NCBI RefSeq assembly: GCF_905475345.1
Contig: NC_066587.1
Coordinates: 10,097,070-10,161,069, forward strand
Direction: 5' to 3'
Length of the DNA stretch: 64,000 nt
DNA from: Vespula vulgaris
Lineage: Eukaryota > Arthropoda > Insecta > Hymenoptera > Vespidae
Positions 1 to 10,637 of the stretch are shown in pieces; the stretch's first letter is position 1; the number at the start of each line of letters is the position of its first letter. The notes below the pieces were generated by a model. That model saw only the letters and a list, made by a program, of their open reading frames with translations. It was not told the origin of the DNA and ran no database searches. The position numbers and the translations under genes are program-made.

Positions 1-937
1 GCGCCCCGCGCGCGCGCGCGCGAGCTCCCCGCGGCCCGCGCCGGCGATTTCCGAGCTCACCGCCCCCCGCACGCGCGCGCGCGAGCTGCCCGCGGCCCGC
101 GCCGGCGATTTCCGAGCTCACCGCGCCCCGCGCGCGCGCGCGCGAGCTCCCCGCGGCACGCGCCGGCGATTTCCGAGCTCACCGCGCCCCGCGCGCGCGC
201 GCGCGAGCTCCCCGCGGCCCGGGCCGGCGATTTCCGAGCTCACCGCGCCCCGTGCGCGCGCGCGCGAGCTCCCCGCGGCCCGCGCCGGCGATTTCCGAGC
301 TCACCGCGCCCCGCGCGCGCGCGCGCGAGCTCCCCGCGGCCCGCGCCGGCGATTTCCGAGCTCACCGCGCCCCGCGCGCGCGCGCGCGAGCTCCCCGCGG
401 CCCGCGCCGGCGATTTCCGAGCTCACCGCGCCCCGCGCGCGCGCGCGCGAGCTCCCCGCGGCCCGCGCCGGCGATTTCCGAGCTCACCGCGCCCCGCGCG
501 CGCGCGCGCGAGCTCCCCGCGGCCCGCGCCGGCGATTTCCGAGCTCACCGCGCCCCGCGCGCGCGCGCGCGAGCTCCCCGCGGCCCGCGCCGGCGATTTC
601 CGAGCTCACCGCGCCCCGCGCGCGCGCGCGCGAGCTCCCCGCGGCCCGCGCCGGCGATTTCCGAGCTCACCGCGCCCCGCGCGCGCGCGCGCGAGCTCCC
701 CGCGGCTCGCGCCGGCGGTTTCCGAGCTCACCGCGCCCCGCGCGCGCGCGCGCGAGCTCCCCGCGGCCCGCGCCGGCGATTTGCGAGCTCACCGCGGCCC
801 GCGCCGGCGATTTCCGAGCTCACCGCGCCCCGCGCGCGCGCGCGCGAGCTCCCCGCGGCCCACGCCGGCGATTTCCGAGCTCACCGCGCCCCGCGCGCGC
901 GCGCGCGAGCTCCCCGCGGCCCGCGCCGGCGATTTCC
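1..937. repeat. 61 bp dimer run
   Basis: About fifteen copies of the 61 bp dimer: a CG-tail monomer with a (CG)8 tract, then GAGCTCCCCGCGGCCCGCGC plus CGGCGATTTCC. Variants worth noting are CGCCCCCCGCACGCG near 61, CCCCGTGCGCG near 250, GGCGGTTTCC near 716, and a place near 782 where two GATT-tail monomers abut because a CG monomer is missing (GATTTGCGAG). The same variants in the same order recur 3310 bp downstream. The run is cut by the window edge. Confidence 0.95.
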
Positions 938-1806
938 GAGCTCACCGCGTCCCGCGCTCGCGCGCGCGAACTCACCGGGGCCCGCGCCGGCGATTTCCGA
1001 GCTCACCGCGGCCCGCGCTGGTGTGTGCGATCGCACCACGGCCCGCGCTCGCGTGTGCGAGCTCACCGCGGCCCGCGCTCGCGTGTGCGAGCTCACCGCG
1101 TCCCGCGCGCGCGCGCGCGAGCTCACCGCGGCACGCGCTGGTGTGTGCGATCGCACCACGGCCCGCGCTCGCGTGTGCGAGCTCCCCGCGGCCCGCGCCA
1201 GCGATTTCCGAGCTCACCGCGCCCCGCGCGCGCGCTCACCGCGGCCAGCGACGGCGTTTTTCAAGCTCACCGCGGCCCGCGGTGGCGTGTGCGGTCTCAC
1301 CGCGGGCCGCGCTGGCGTGTGCAAGCTCACCGCGACCCGAATTGGCGTTTTTCGAGCTCCCCGCGGCCCGCGCTCAGGTGTTAGGGCTCACCGCGGCACG
1401 CGCTCGCGTGTGCTAGCTCACCGCGGCGCGCGCTGGCGTTTTTCGAACTCACCGCGGCCCGCGCTCGCGTGTGCGAGCTCACCGCGGCCCGCGCTGGCGT
1501 GTGCAAGCTCACCTCGGCCCGCGCTGTCGTGTGCGAGCTTACCGCGGCCCGCGCTGGCGTGCACGAGCTCTCCGCGGCCCGCGCCGGCGTTTTTCGAGCT
1601 CACCGCGGCCCGCCCTCGCGTGTGCGAGCTCACAGCGGACGGCGCTTGCGTGTGCGAGCTCACCGCGGCCCGCGCTGGCGTTTTTCGAGCTCACCGCGGC
1701 CCGCGCTGGCGTGTGGGATATCACCGCGGCCCGCGCTCGCGTGTGCGAACTCACCGCGGCCCGCGCTCATGTGTGCGGGCTCACCGCGGCACGCCCTCGC
1801 GTGTGC
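938..1806. repeat. Cassette A, left type, copy 1
   Basis: Diverged monomers in a fixed order. It opens with GCGTCCCGCGCTCG and two L monomers (GTGCGATCGCAC at about 1026 and 1146). Next come CAGCGACGGCGTTTTTCAAG, GTGTGCGGTCTC, GACCCGAATTGG, CAGGTGTTAGGG, CTAGCTC and GCACGAGCTCTCCGCGG, then CAGCGGACGGCGCTTGCG, GTGTGGGATATC, GCTCATGTGTGCGGG and finally CCCCACGCG. The GGTCTC form and the GAGCTCCCC before CAGGTG mark the left subtype. The private variant GGCGCGCGCTGG near 1430 is shared only with copy 2. Confidence 0.93.
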
Positions 1807-4247
1807 GAGCTCACCGCGCCCCACGCGCGCGCGCGCGAGCTCACCGCGGCCCGCGCCGGCGATTTCCGACCTCACCGCGCCCCGCGCGCGCGCGCGCGAG
1901 CTCCCCGCGGCCCGCGCCGGCGATTTCCGACCTCACCGCGCCCCAAGCGCACGCGCGAGCTCCCCGCGGCCTGCGCCGGCGATTTCCGACCTCACCGCGC
2001 CTCGCGCGCGCGCGCGCGAGCTCCCCGCGGCCCGCGGCGGCGATTTCCGAGCTCACCGCGCCCCGCGCGCGCGCGCGCGAGCTCCCCGCGCCCCGCGCCG
2101 GCGCTTTCCGAGCTCACCGCGCCCCGCGCGCGCGCGCGCGAGCTCCCCGCGGCCCGCGCCGGCGATTTGCGAGCTCACCGCTGCCCGCGCCGGCGATTTC
2201 CGAGCTCACCGCGCCCCGTGCGCGCGCGCGCGAGCTCCCCGCGGCTCGCGCCGGCGATTTCCGAGCTCACCGCGCCCCGCGCGCGCGCGCGCGAGCTCCC
2301 CGCGGCCCGCGCCGGCGATTTGCGAGCTCACCGCTGCCCGCGCCGGCGATTTCCGAGCTCACCGCGCCACGCGCGCGCGCGCGCGAGCTCCCCGCGGCTC
2401 GCGCCGGCGATTTCCGAGCTCACCGCGCCCCGCGCGCGCGCGCGCGAGCTCCCCGCGGCCCGCGCCGGCGATTTGCGAGCTCACCGCTGCCCGCGCCGGC
2501 GATTTCCGACCTCACCGCGCCTCGCGCGCGCGCGCGCGAGCTCCCCGCGGCCCGCGGCGGCGATTTCCGAGCTCACCGCGCCCCGTGCGCGCGCGCGCGA
2601 GCTCCCCGCGGCTCGCGCCGGCGATTTCCGAGCTCACCGCGCCCCGCGCGCGCGCGCGCGAGCTCCCCGCGGCCCGCGCCGGCGATTTGCGAGCTCACCG
2701 CTGCCCGCGCCGGCGATTTCCGAGCTCACCGCGCCACGCGCGCGCGCGCGCGAGCTCCCCGCGGCCCGCGCCGGCGATTTCCGTGCTCACCGCGCCCCGC
2801 GCGCGCGCGCGCGAGCTCCCCGCGGCCCGCGCCGGCGATTTCCGAGCTCACCGCGCCCCGCGCGCGCGCGCGCGAGCTCCCCGCGGCCCGCGCCGGCGAT
2901 TTCCGAGCTCACCGCACCCCGCGCGCGCGCGCGCGTGCTCCCCGCGGCCCGCGCCGGCGATTTCCGATCTCACCGCGCCCCGCGCGCGCGCGCGCGAGCT
3001 CCCCGCGGCCCGCGCCGGCGATTTCCGAGCTCACCGCGCCCCGCGCGCGCGCGCGCGAGCTCCCCGCGGCCCGCGCCGGCGATTTCCGAGCTCACCGCGC
3101 CTCGCGCGCGCGCGCGCGAGCTCCCCGCGGCCCGCGCCGGCGATTTCCGAGCTCACCGCGCCCCGCGCGCGCGCGCGCGAGCTCCCCGCGGCCCGCGCCG
3201 GCGATTTGCGAGCTCACCGCGGCTCGCGCCGGCGATTTCCGGGCTCACCGCGCCCCGCGCGCGCGCGCGCGAGCTCCCCGCGGCCCGCGCCGGCGATTTC
3301 CGAGCTCACCGCGCCCCGCGCGCGCGCGCGCGAGCTCCCCGCGGCCCGCGCCGGCGATTTCCGAGCTCACCGCCCCCCGCACGCGCGCGCGCGAGCTGCC
3401 CGCGGCCCGCGCCGGCGATTTCCGAGCTCACCGCGCCCCGCGCGCGCGCGCGCGAGCTCCCCGCGGCACGCGCCGGCGATTTCCGAGCTCACCGCGCCCC
3501 GCGCGCGCGCGCGCGAGCTCCCCGCGGCCCGGGCCGGCGATTTCCGAGCTCACCGCGCCCCGTGCGCGCGCGCGCGAGCTCCCCGCGGCCCGCGCCGGCG
3601 ATTTCCGAGCTCACCGCGCCCCGCGCGCGCGCGCGCGAGCTCCCCGCGGCCCGCGCCGGCGATTTCCGAGCTCACCGCGCCCCGCGCGCGCGCGCGCGAG
3701 CTCCCCGCGGCCCGCGCCGGCGATTTCCGAGCTCACCGCGCCCCGCGCGCGCGCGCGCGAGCTCCCCGCGGCCCGCGCCGGCGATTTCCGAGCTCACCGC
3801 GCCCCGCGCGCGCGCGCGCGAGCTCCCCGCGGCCCGCGCCGGCGATTTCCGAGCTCACCGCGCCCCGCGCGCGCGCGCGCGAGCTCCCCGCGGCCCGCGC
3901 CGGCGATTTCCGAGCTCACCGCGCCCCGCGCGCGCGCGCGCGAGCTCCCCGCGGCCCGCGCCGGCGATTTCCGAGCTCACCGCGCCCCGCGCGCGCGCGC
4001 GCGAGCTCCCCGCGGCTCGCGCCGGCGGTTTCCGAGCTCACCGCGCCCCGCGCGCGCGCGCGCGAGCTCCCCGCGGCCCGCGCCGGCGATTTGCGAGCTC
4101 ACCGCGGCCCGCGCCGGCGATTTCCGAGCTCACCGCGCCCCGCGCGCGCGCGCGCGAGCTCCCCGCGGCCCACGCCGGCGATTTCCGAGCTCACCGCGCC
4201 CCGCGCGCGCGCGCGCGAGCTCCCCGCGGCCCGCGCCGGCGATTTCC
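1807..4247. repeat. 61 bp dimer run with many point variants
   Basis: About forty dimers. The first few carry GATTTCCGACCTC and one has CCCCAAGCGCACGCG near 1942. Between roughly 2160 and 2740 a block ending in GATTTGCGAGCTCACCGCTG recurs at about 2167, 2318, 2470 and 2687, showing local amplification of a five-monomer unit. From 3311 onward the run repeats the start of the window. The part from about 2564 to 3953 has a second copy at about 11641 to 13030. Confidence 0.93.
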
Positions 4248-5408
4248 GAGCTCACCGCGTCCCGCGCTCGCGCGCGCGAACTCACCGGGGCCCGCGCCGG
4301 CGATTTCCGAGCTCACCGCGGCCCGCGCTGGTGTGTGCGATCGCACCACGGCCCGCGCTCGCGTGTGCGAGCTCACCGCGGCCCGCGCTCGCGTGTGCGA
4401 GCTCACCGCGTCCCGCGCGCGCGCGCGCGAGCTCACCGCGGCACGCGCTGGTGTGTGCGATCGCACCACGGCCCGCGCTCGCGTGTGCGAGCTCCCCGCG
4501 GCCCGCGCCAGCGATTTCCGAGCTCACCGCGCCCCGCGCGCGCGCTCACCGCGGCCAGCGACGGCGTTTTTCAAGCTCACCGCGGCCCGCGGTGGCGTGT
4601 GCGGTCTCACCGCGGGCCGCGCTGGCGTGTGCAAGCTCACCGCGACCCGAATTGGCGTTTTTCGAGCTCCCCGCGGCCCGCGCTCAGGTGTTAGGGCTCA
4701 CCGCGGCACGCGCTCGCGTGTGCTAGCTCACCGCGGCGCGCGCTGGCGTTTTTCGAACTCACCGCGGCCCGCGCTCGCGTGTGCGAGCTCACCGCGGCCC
4801 GCGCTGGCGTGTGCAAGCTCACCTCGGCCCGCGCTGTCGTGTGCGAGCTTACCGCGGCCCGCGCTGGCGTGCACGAGCTCTCCGCGGCCCGCGCCGGCGT
4901 TTTTCGAGCTCACCGCGGCCCGCCCTCGCGTGTGCGAGCTCACAGCGGACGGCGCTTGCGTGTGCGAGCTCACCGCGGCCCGCGCTGGCGTTTTTCGAGC
5001 TCACCGCGGCCCGCGCTGGCGTGTGGGATATCACCGCGGCCCGCGCTCGCGTGTGCGAACTCACCGCGGCCCGCGCTCATGTGTGCGGGCTCACCGCGGC
5101 ACGCCCTCGCGTGTGCGAGCTCACCGCGCCCCACGCGCGCGCGCGCGAGCTCACCGCGGCCCGCGCCGGCGATTTCCGACCTCACCGCGCCCCGCGCGCG
5201 CGCGCGCGAGCTCCCCGCGGCCCGCGCCGGCGATTTCCGACCTCACCGCGCCCCAAGCGCACGCGCGAGCTCCCCGCGGCCTGCGCCGGCGATTTCCGAC
5301 CTCACCGCGCCTCGCGCGCGCGCGCGCGAGCTCCCCGCGGCCCGCGGCGGCGATTTCCGAGCTCACCGCGCCCCGCGCGCGCGCGCGCGAGCTCCCCGCG
5401 CCCCGCGC
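3311..5408. repeat. Direct duplication of 1-2098 (offset 3310)
   Basis: I found no difference between 1-2098 and 3311-5408, including all private variants of the dimer run and of cassette A. The match ends at 2099/5409, where one copy has GCGCCGGCG and the other continues in CG. The left copy starts at the window edge, so the true duplication may be longer. Confidence 0.92.
4248..5116. repeat. Cassette A, left type, copy 2
   Basis: Matches copy 1 exactly as far as I can read, at an offset of 3310 bp, including the private GGCGCGCGCTGG variant near 4736. It is part of the direct duplication 1-2098 / 3311-5408. Confidence 0.94.
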
Positions 5409-6852
5409 GCGCGCGCGCGAGCTCCCAGCGGCCCGCGCCGGCGATTTCCGAGCTCACCGCGCCCCGCGCGCGCGCGCGCGAGCTGCCCGCGGCCCGCGCC
5501 GGCGATTTCCGAGCTCACCACGCCCCGCGCGCGGGCGCGCGAGCTCCCCGCGGCCCGTGCCGGCGATTTCCGAGCTCACCGCGCCCCGCGCGCGCGCGCG
5601 CGAGCTCCCCGCGACCCGCGCCGGCGATTTCCGAGCTCACAGCGCCCCGCGCGCGCGCGCGCGAGCTCCCCGCGGCCCGCGCCGGCGATTTCCGAGCTCA
5701 CCGCGCCCCGCGCGCGCGCGCGCGAGCTCCCCGCGGCCCGCGCCGGCGATTTCCGAGCTCACCGCGCCCCGCGCGCGCGCGCGCGAGCTCCCTGCGGCCC
5801 GCGCCGGCGATTTCCGAGCTCACCGCTCCCCGCGCGCGCGCGCGCGAGCTCCCCGCGGCCCGCGCCGGCGATTTCCGAGCTCACCGCGCCCCGCGCGCGC
5901 GCGCGCGAGCTCCCCGCGGCCCGCGCCGGCGATTTGCGAGCTCACCGCGGCTCGCGCCGGCGATTTCCGGGCTCACCGCGCCCCGCGCGCGCGCGCGCGA
6001 GCTCCCCGCGGCCCGCGCCGGCGATTTCCGAGCTCACCGCGCCCCGCGCGCGCGCGCGCGAGCTCCCCGCGGCCCGCGCCGGCGATTTCCGAGCTCACCG
6101 CCCCCCGCACGCGCGCGCGCGAGCTGCCCGCGGCCCGCGCCGGCGATTTCCGAGCTCACCGCGCCCCGCGCGCACGCGCGCGAGCTCCCCGCGGCACGCG
6201 CCGGCGATTTCCGAGCTCACCGCGCCCCGCGCGCGCGCGCGCGAGCTCCCCGCGGCCCGGGCCGGCGATTTCCGAGCTCACCGCGCCCCGTGCGCGCGCG
6301 CGCGAGCTCCCCGCGGCCCGCGCCGGCGATTTCCGAGCTCACCGCGCCCCGCGCGCGCGCGCGCGAGCTCCCCGCGGCCCGCGCCGGCGATTTCCGAGCT
6401 CACCGCGCCTCGCGCGCGCGCGCGCGAGCTCCCCGCGGCCCGCGCCGGCGATTTCCGAGCTCACCGCGCCCCGCGCGCGCGCGCGCGAGCTCCCCGCGGC
6501 CCGCGCCGGCGATTTCCGAGCTCACCGCGCCCCGCGCGCGCGCGCGCGAGCTCCCCGCGGCCCGCGCCGGCGATTTCCGAGCTCACCGCGCCCCGCGCGC
6601 GCGCGCGCGAGCTCCCCGCGGCCCGCGCCGGCGATTTCCGAGCTCACCGCGCCCCGCGCGCGCGCGCGCGAGCTCCCCGCGGCTCGCGCCGGCGGTTTCC
6701 GAGCTCACCGCGCCCCGCGCGCGCGCGCGCGAGCTCCCCGCGGCCCGCGCCGGCGATTTCCGAGCTCACCGCGCCCCGCGCGCGCGCGCGCGAGCTGCCC
6801 GCGGCCCGCGCCGGCGATTTCCGAGCTCACCGCGCCCCGCGCGCGCGCGCGC
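5117..6852. repeat. 61 bp dimer run
   Basis: About 28 dimers. Near 5395-5420 two CG monomers abut. A short block with private variants (CACCACGCCCC, GCGCGGGCGCGC, GGCCCGTGCCGG at 5516-5560) recurs at 16021-16075. From about 5600 the run is copied at offset 7417 (13017 onward). Confidence 0.93.
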
Positions 6853-8208
6853 GAACTCACCGCGGACCGCACCGCCGATGTCCGAGCTCACCGCGGCCCG
6901 CGCTGGCTTGTGCGATCTCACAACGGCTCGCGCTCGCGTGAGCGACCTCTCCGCGGCCCGCGCCAGCGATATCCGAGCTCACCGCGCCCCGCGCGCGCGC
7001 GCGCGAGCTCACCGCGGCCCGAGCCGGCGATTTCCGAGCTCACCGCGCCCCGCGCGCGCGCGCGCGAGCTCACCGCGGCCCGCGCCGGCGATTTCTGAGC
7101 TCACCGCGTCCCGCGCTCGCGCGCGCGAACTCACCGGGGCCCGCGCCGGCGATTTCCGAGCTCACCGCGGCCCGCGCTGGTGTGTGCGATCGCACCACGG
7201 CCCGCGCTCGCGTGTGCGAGCTCACCGCGGCCCGCGCCGGCGATTTCCGAGCTCACCGCGCCCTGCGCGAGCGCGCGCGAGCTCACCGCGGCCCGCGCCG
7301 GCGATTTCCGAGCTCACCGCAGCACGCGCTCGCGTGTGCTAGCACACCGCGGCCCGCACTGGCGTTTTTCGAACTCACCGCGGCCCTCGTTGGTGTGTGC
7401 GAGCTCACTGCGGCCCACGCTCGCGTGTGCGAGCTCACCGCGGCCCGCGCTCGCGTGGGCGTGCTCACCGCGGCCCGCGCTCGCGTGTGCGAGCTCACCG
7501 CGTCCCGCGCGCGCGCGCGCGAGCTCACCGCGGCCCGCGCTGGTGTGTGCGATCGCACCACGGCCCGCGCTCGCGTGTGCGAGCTCCCCGCGGCCCGCGC
7601 CAGCGATTTCCGAGCTCACCGCGCCCCGCGCGCGCGCTCACCGCGGCCAGCGACGGCGTTTTTCAAGCTCACCGCGGCCCGCGGTGGCGTGTGCGGTCTC
7701 ACCGCGGGCCGCGCTGGCGTGTGCAAGCTCACCGCGACCCGAATTGGCGTTTTTCGAGCTCCCCGCGGCCCGCGCTCAGGTGTTAGGGCTCACCGCGGCA
7801 CGCGCTCGCGTGTGCTAGCTCACCGCGGCCCGCGCTGGCGTTTTTCGAACTCACCGCGGCCCGCGCTCGCGTGTGCGAGCTCACCGCGGCCCGCGCTGGC
7901 GTGTGCAAGCTCACCTCGGCCCGCGCTGTCGTGTGCGAGCTTACCGCGGCCCGCGCTGGCGTGCACGAGCTCTCCGCGGCCCGCGCCGGCGTTTTTCGAG
8001 CTCACCGCGGCCCGCCCTCGCGTGTGCGAGCTCACAGCGGACGGCGCTTGCGTGTGCGAGCTCACCGCGGCCCGCGCTGGCGTTTTTCGAGCTCACCGCG
8101 GCCCGCGCTGGCGTGTGGGATATCACCGCGGCCCGCGCTCGCGTGTGCGAACTCACCGCGGCCCGCGCTCATGTGTGCGGGCTCACCGCGGCACGCCCTC
8201 GCGTGTGC
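6853..8208. repeat. Cassettes K, L, Q and A (left type, copy 3)
   Basis: Starts with a K module (GCACCGCCGATGTCCGAG, then TCACAACGGCTCGC, GCGTGAGCGACC, CAGCGATATCC). Two dimers follow, then TTTCTGAGC, an L palindrome, a Q module (CTAGCACACCGCGG near 7337 with CACTGGCGTTTTTCGAAC and GTTGGTGTGTGC-type monomers), a second L, and cassette A. This A copy lacks the GGCGCG variant of copies 1 and 2. The whole stretch is repeated at about 14270-15595. Confidence 0.92.
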
Positions 8209-8723
8209 GAGCTCACCGCGCCCCACGCGCGCGCGCGCGAGCTCACCGCGGCCCGCGCCGGCGATTTCCGACCTCACCGCGCCCCGCGCGCGCGCGCGCG
8301 AGCTCCCCGCGGCCCGCGCCGGCGATTTCCGACCTCACCGCGCCCCAAGCGCACGCGCGAGCTCCCCGCGGCCTGCGCCGGCGATTTCCGACCTCACCGC
8401 GCCTCGCGCGCGCGCGCGCGAGCTCCCCGCGGCCCGCGGCGGCGATTTCCGAGCTCACCGCGCCCCGCGCGCGCGCGCGCGAGCTCCCCGCGCCCCGCGC
8501 GCGCGCGCGCGAGCTCCCTGCGGCCCGCGCCGGCGATTTCCGAGCTCACCGCGCCCCGCGCGCGCGCGCGCGAGCTCCCCGCGGCCCGCGCCGGCGATTT
8601 CCGAGCTCACCGCGCCCCGCGCGCGCGCGCGCGAGCTCACCGCGGCCCGCGCCGACGATTTCCGAGCTCACCGCGCCCCGCGCGCGCGCGCGCGAGCTCC
8701 CCGCGGCCCGCGCCGGCGATTTC
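8209..8723. repeat. 61 bp dimer run
   Basis: About eight dimers. It begins with GATTTCCGACCTC forms as in the A-cassette tails, includes two abutting CG monomers near 8495, GAGCTCCCTGCGG near 8511, and a CG monomer followed by GAGCTCACC with GCCGACGATTTCC near 8650. From GAGCTCCCTGCGG on it is copied at offset 7779. Confidence 0.92.
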
Positions 8724-9391
8724 CGAGCTCACCGACTCCCGCGCTCGCGCGCGCGAATTCACCGCGGCCGGCGCCGGCGATTTCCGAGCTCACCGCGGCC
8801 CGCGCTGGTGTGTGCGATCGCACCGCGGCCCGCGCTCGCGTGTGCGAGCTCACCGCGGCCAGGGCCGGCGATTTACGAGCTCACCGCGCCCTGCGCGCGC
8901 GCGCGCGAGCTCACCGCGGCCCGCGCCGGCGATTTCCGAGCTCACCGCGGCACGCGCTCGCGTGTGCTAGCACACTGCGGCCCGCACTGGCGTTTTTCGA
9001 ACTCACCGCGGCCCGCGTTGGTGTGTGCGAGCTCACTGCGGCCCACGCTCGCGTGTGCGAGCTCACCGCGGACCGCGCTCGCGTGTGCGAGATCACCGCG
9101 GTCCGCGCTCGCGTGCGCGAGCTCACCGCGGCCCGCGCCGGCGATTTCCGAGCTCACCGCGCCCCGCGCGCGCGCGCGCGAGCTCACCGCGGCCAGCGAC
9201 GGCGTATTTCAAGCTCACCGCGACCCGCGGTGGCGTGTACGATCTCACCGCGGGCCGCGCTGGCGTGTGCAAGCTCACCGCGACCCGAATTGGCGTTTTT
9301 CGAGCTCACCGCGGCCCGCGCTCAGGTGTGCGGGCTCACCGCGGCACGCGCTCGCGTGTGCTAGCTCACCGCGGCCCGCGCTGGCGTGTGC
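8724..9391. repeat. Cassette P, copy 1, with a leading L
   Basis: Leads with GCGAATTCACCGCGGCC and an L monomer (GTGCGATCGCACCGCGG). The P order follows: CTAGCACACTGCGG, CACTGGCGTTTTTCGAAC, GTTGGTGTGTGC, CGGACCGCGCTCG, GAGATCACCGCGGTCC, CGTGCGCGAG, CAGCGACGGCGTATTTCAAG, GTGTACGATCTC, GACCCGAATTGG, CAGGTGTGCGGGCTC, CTAGCTC. It has private changes GATTTACGAG near 8872 and GCGACCCGCGG near 9221. Confidence 0.92.
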
Positions 9392-10091
9392 GAGCTCACC
9401 GCGCCCCGCGCGCGCGCGCGCGAGCTCACCGCGGCCCGCGCCGGCGATTTCCGTGCTCACCGCGCCCCGCGCGCGCGCGCGCGAGCTCCCCGCGGCCCGC
9501 GCCGGCGATTTGCGAGCTCACCGCGGCCCGCGCCGGCGATTTCCGAGCTCACCGCGCCCCGCGCGCGCGCGCGCGAGCTCCCCGCGGCCCGCGCCGGCGA
9601 TTTCCGAGCTCACCGCGCCCCGCGCGCGCGCGCGCGAGCTCCCCGCGGCCCGCGCCGGCGATTTCCGAGCTCACCGCGCCCCGCGCGCGCGCGCGCGACC
9701 TCACCGCGGACCGCACCGCCGATGTCCGAGCTCACCGCGGCCCGCGCTGGCTTGTGCGATCTCACAACGGCTCGCGCTCGCGTGAGCGACCTCTCCGCGG
9801 CCCGCGCCAGCGATATCCGAGCTCACCGCGCCCCGCGCGCGCGCGCGCGAGCTCACCGCGGCCGGAGCCGGCGATTTCCGAGCTCACCGCGCCCCGCGCG
9901 CGCGCGCGCGAGCTCCCCGCGGCCCGCGCCGGCGATTTCCGAGCTCACCGCGCCCCGCGCGCGCGCGCGCGAACTCACCGCGGACCGCACCGCCGATGTC
10001 CGAGCTCACCGCGGCCCGCGCTGGCTTGTGCGATCTCACAACGGCTCGCGCTCGCGTGAGCGACCTCTCCGCGGCCCGCGCCGGCGATTTC
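9392..10091. repeat. Dimer run enclosing a tandem pair of K modules
   Basis: Four to five dimers, then K at about 9705-9830, two dimers, and a second K at about 9970-10080. The two K copies are 274 bp apart (nine monomers). Ends where the second K is followed by CCGGCGATTTCC instead of CAGCGATATCC. Confidence 0.91.
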
Positions 10092-10637
10092 CGAGCTCAC
10101 CGCGGCCCGCGCTCGCGTGTGCGTGCTCACCGCGGCCCGCGCTCGCGTGTGCGAGCTCACCGCGGTCCGCGCTCGCGTGCGCGAGCTCACCGCGGCCCGC
10201 GCCGGCGATTTCCGAGCTCACCGCGCCCCGCGCGCGCTTGCGCGAACACACCGCGGCCCGCACCGGCGATGTCCGAGCTCACCGCGGCCCGCGCTGGCTT
10301 GTGCGATATCACCGCGGCCCGCGCTCGCGTGTGCGAGCTCACACCGGCCCGCGCCGGCGATTTCCTAGCTCACCGCGCCCCGCGCTGGCGTGCACGAGCT
10401 CTCCGCGGCCCGCGCCGGCGTTTTTCGAGCTCACCGCGGCCCGCCCTCGCGTGTGCGAGCTCACAGCGGACGGCGCTTGCGTGTGCGGGCTCACCGCGGC
10501 CCGCGCTGGCGTTTTTCGAGCTGACCGCGGCCCGCGCTGGCGTGTGGGATATCACCGCGGCCCGCGCTCGCGTGTGCGAACTCACCGCGGCCCGCGCTCA
10601 TGTGTGCGGGCTCACCGCGGCACGCCCTCGCGTGTGC
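10092..10637. repeat. Diverged segment with a partial cassette A
   Basis: Monomers with CGTGTGCGTGCTC, CGCGGTCCGCG, CGCGCGCTTGCGCG, GCACCGGCGATGTCC, GCGATATCACC, GAGCTCACACCGG and GATTTCCTAGCTC. The distal half of an A cassette follows, from GCACGAGCTCTCC to CTCATGTGTGCGGG. The front half of A (GAATTGG, GTGTTAGGG) is missing, so this is a truncated, fused cassette. Confidence 0.9.

Noticed and set aside
881..1159. Minus-strand open frames of 60 to 150 codons at many positions
   Set aside because: They recur at exactly the cassette offsets (3310, 7417, 5879 and so on) and only reflect stop-free diverged monomers.
1380..1395. TTAGGG as interstitial telomere repeat
   Set aside because: It is a single hexamer arising from GTGTGCGGG to GTGTTAGGG in one monomer of cassette A, never in tandem.
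1678..1700. CENP-B box in the TTTTTCGAGCTCACCGCGG junction
   Set aside because: The TTCG to A to CGGG spacing of the box is off by one base and the terminal G run is missing. No copy fits the core.
947..1806. CRISPR-like array (30 bp units)
   Set aside because: Units are contiguous, with no unique spacers between constant repeats. Variation is spread over the whole unit and the family fills 64 kb.
1471..7098. Open reading frame of 1875 codons (others: 252-4694, 9386-14515, 45902-51262)
   Set aside because: The frames are open because the DNA is 80-85 % GC and its repeat rotates through all frames. All three forward frames give the same low-complexity Arg/Pro/Ala cycle, ends fall on random monomer variants, there is no start context, and the minus strand has similar shadows. 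No codon bias or domain supports a gene.
8750..8760. EcoRI site GAATTC in L-flanking monomers as a cloning scar
   Set aside because: GCGAATTCACC is a GAGCTC to GAATTC variant shared by many L blocks (near 8755, 16534, 33683, 43008, 46850, 49437, 50169) in the same context, so it is an inherited monomer variant.
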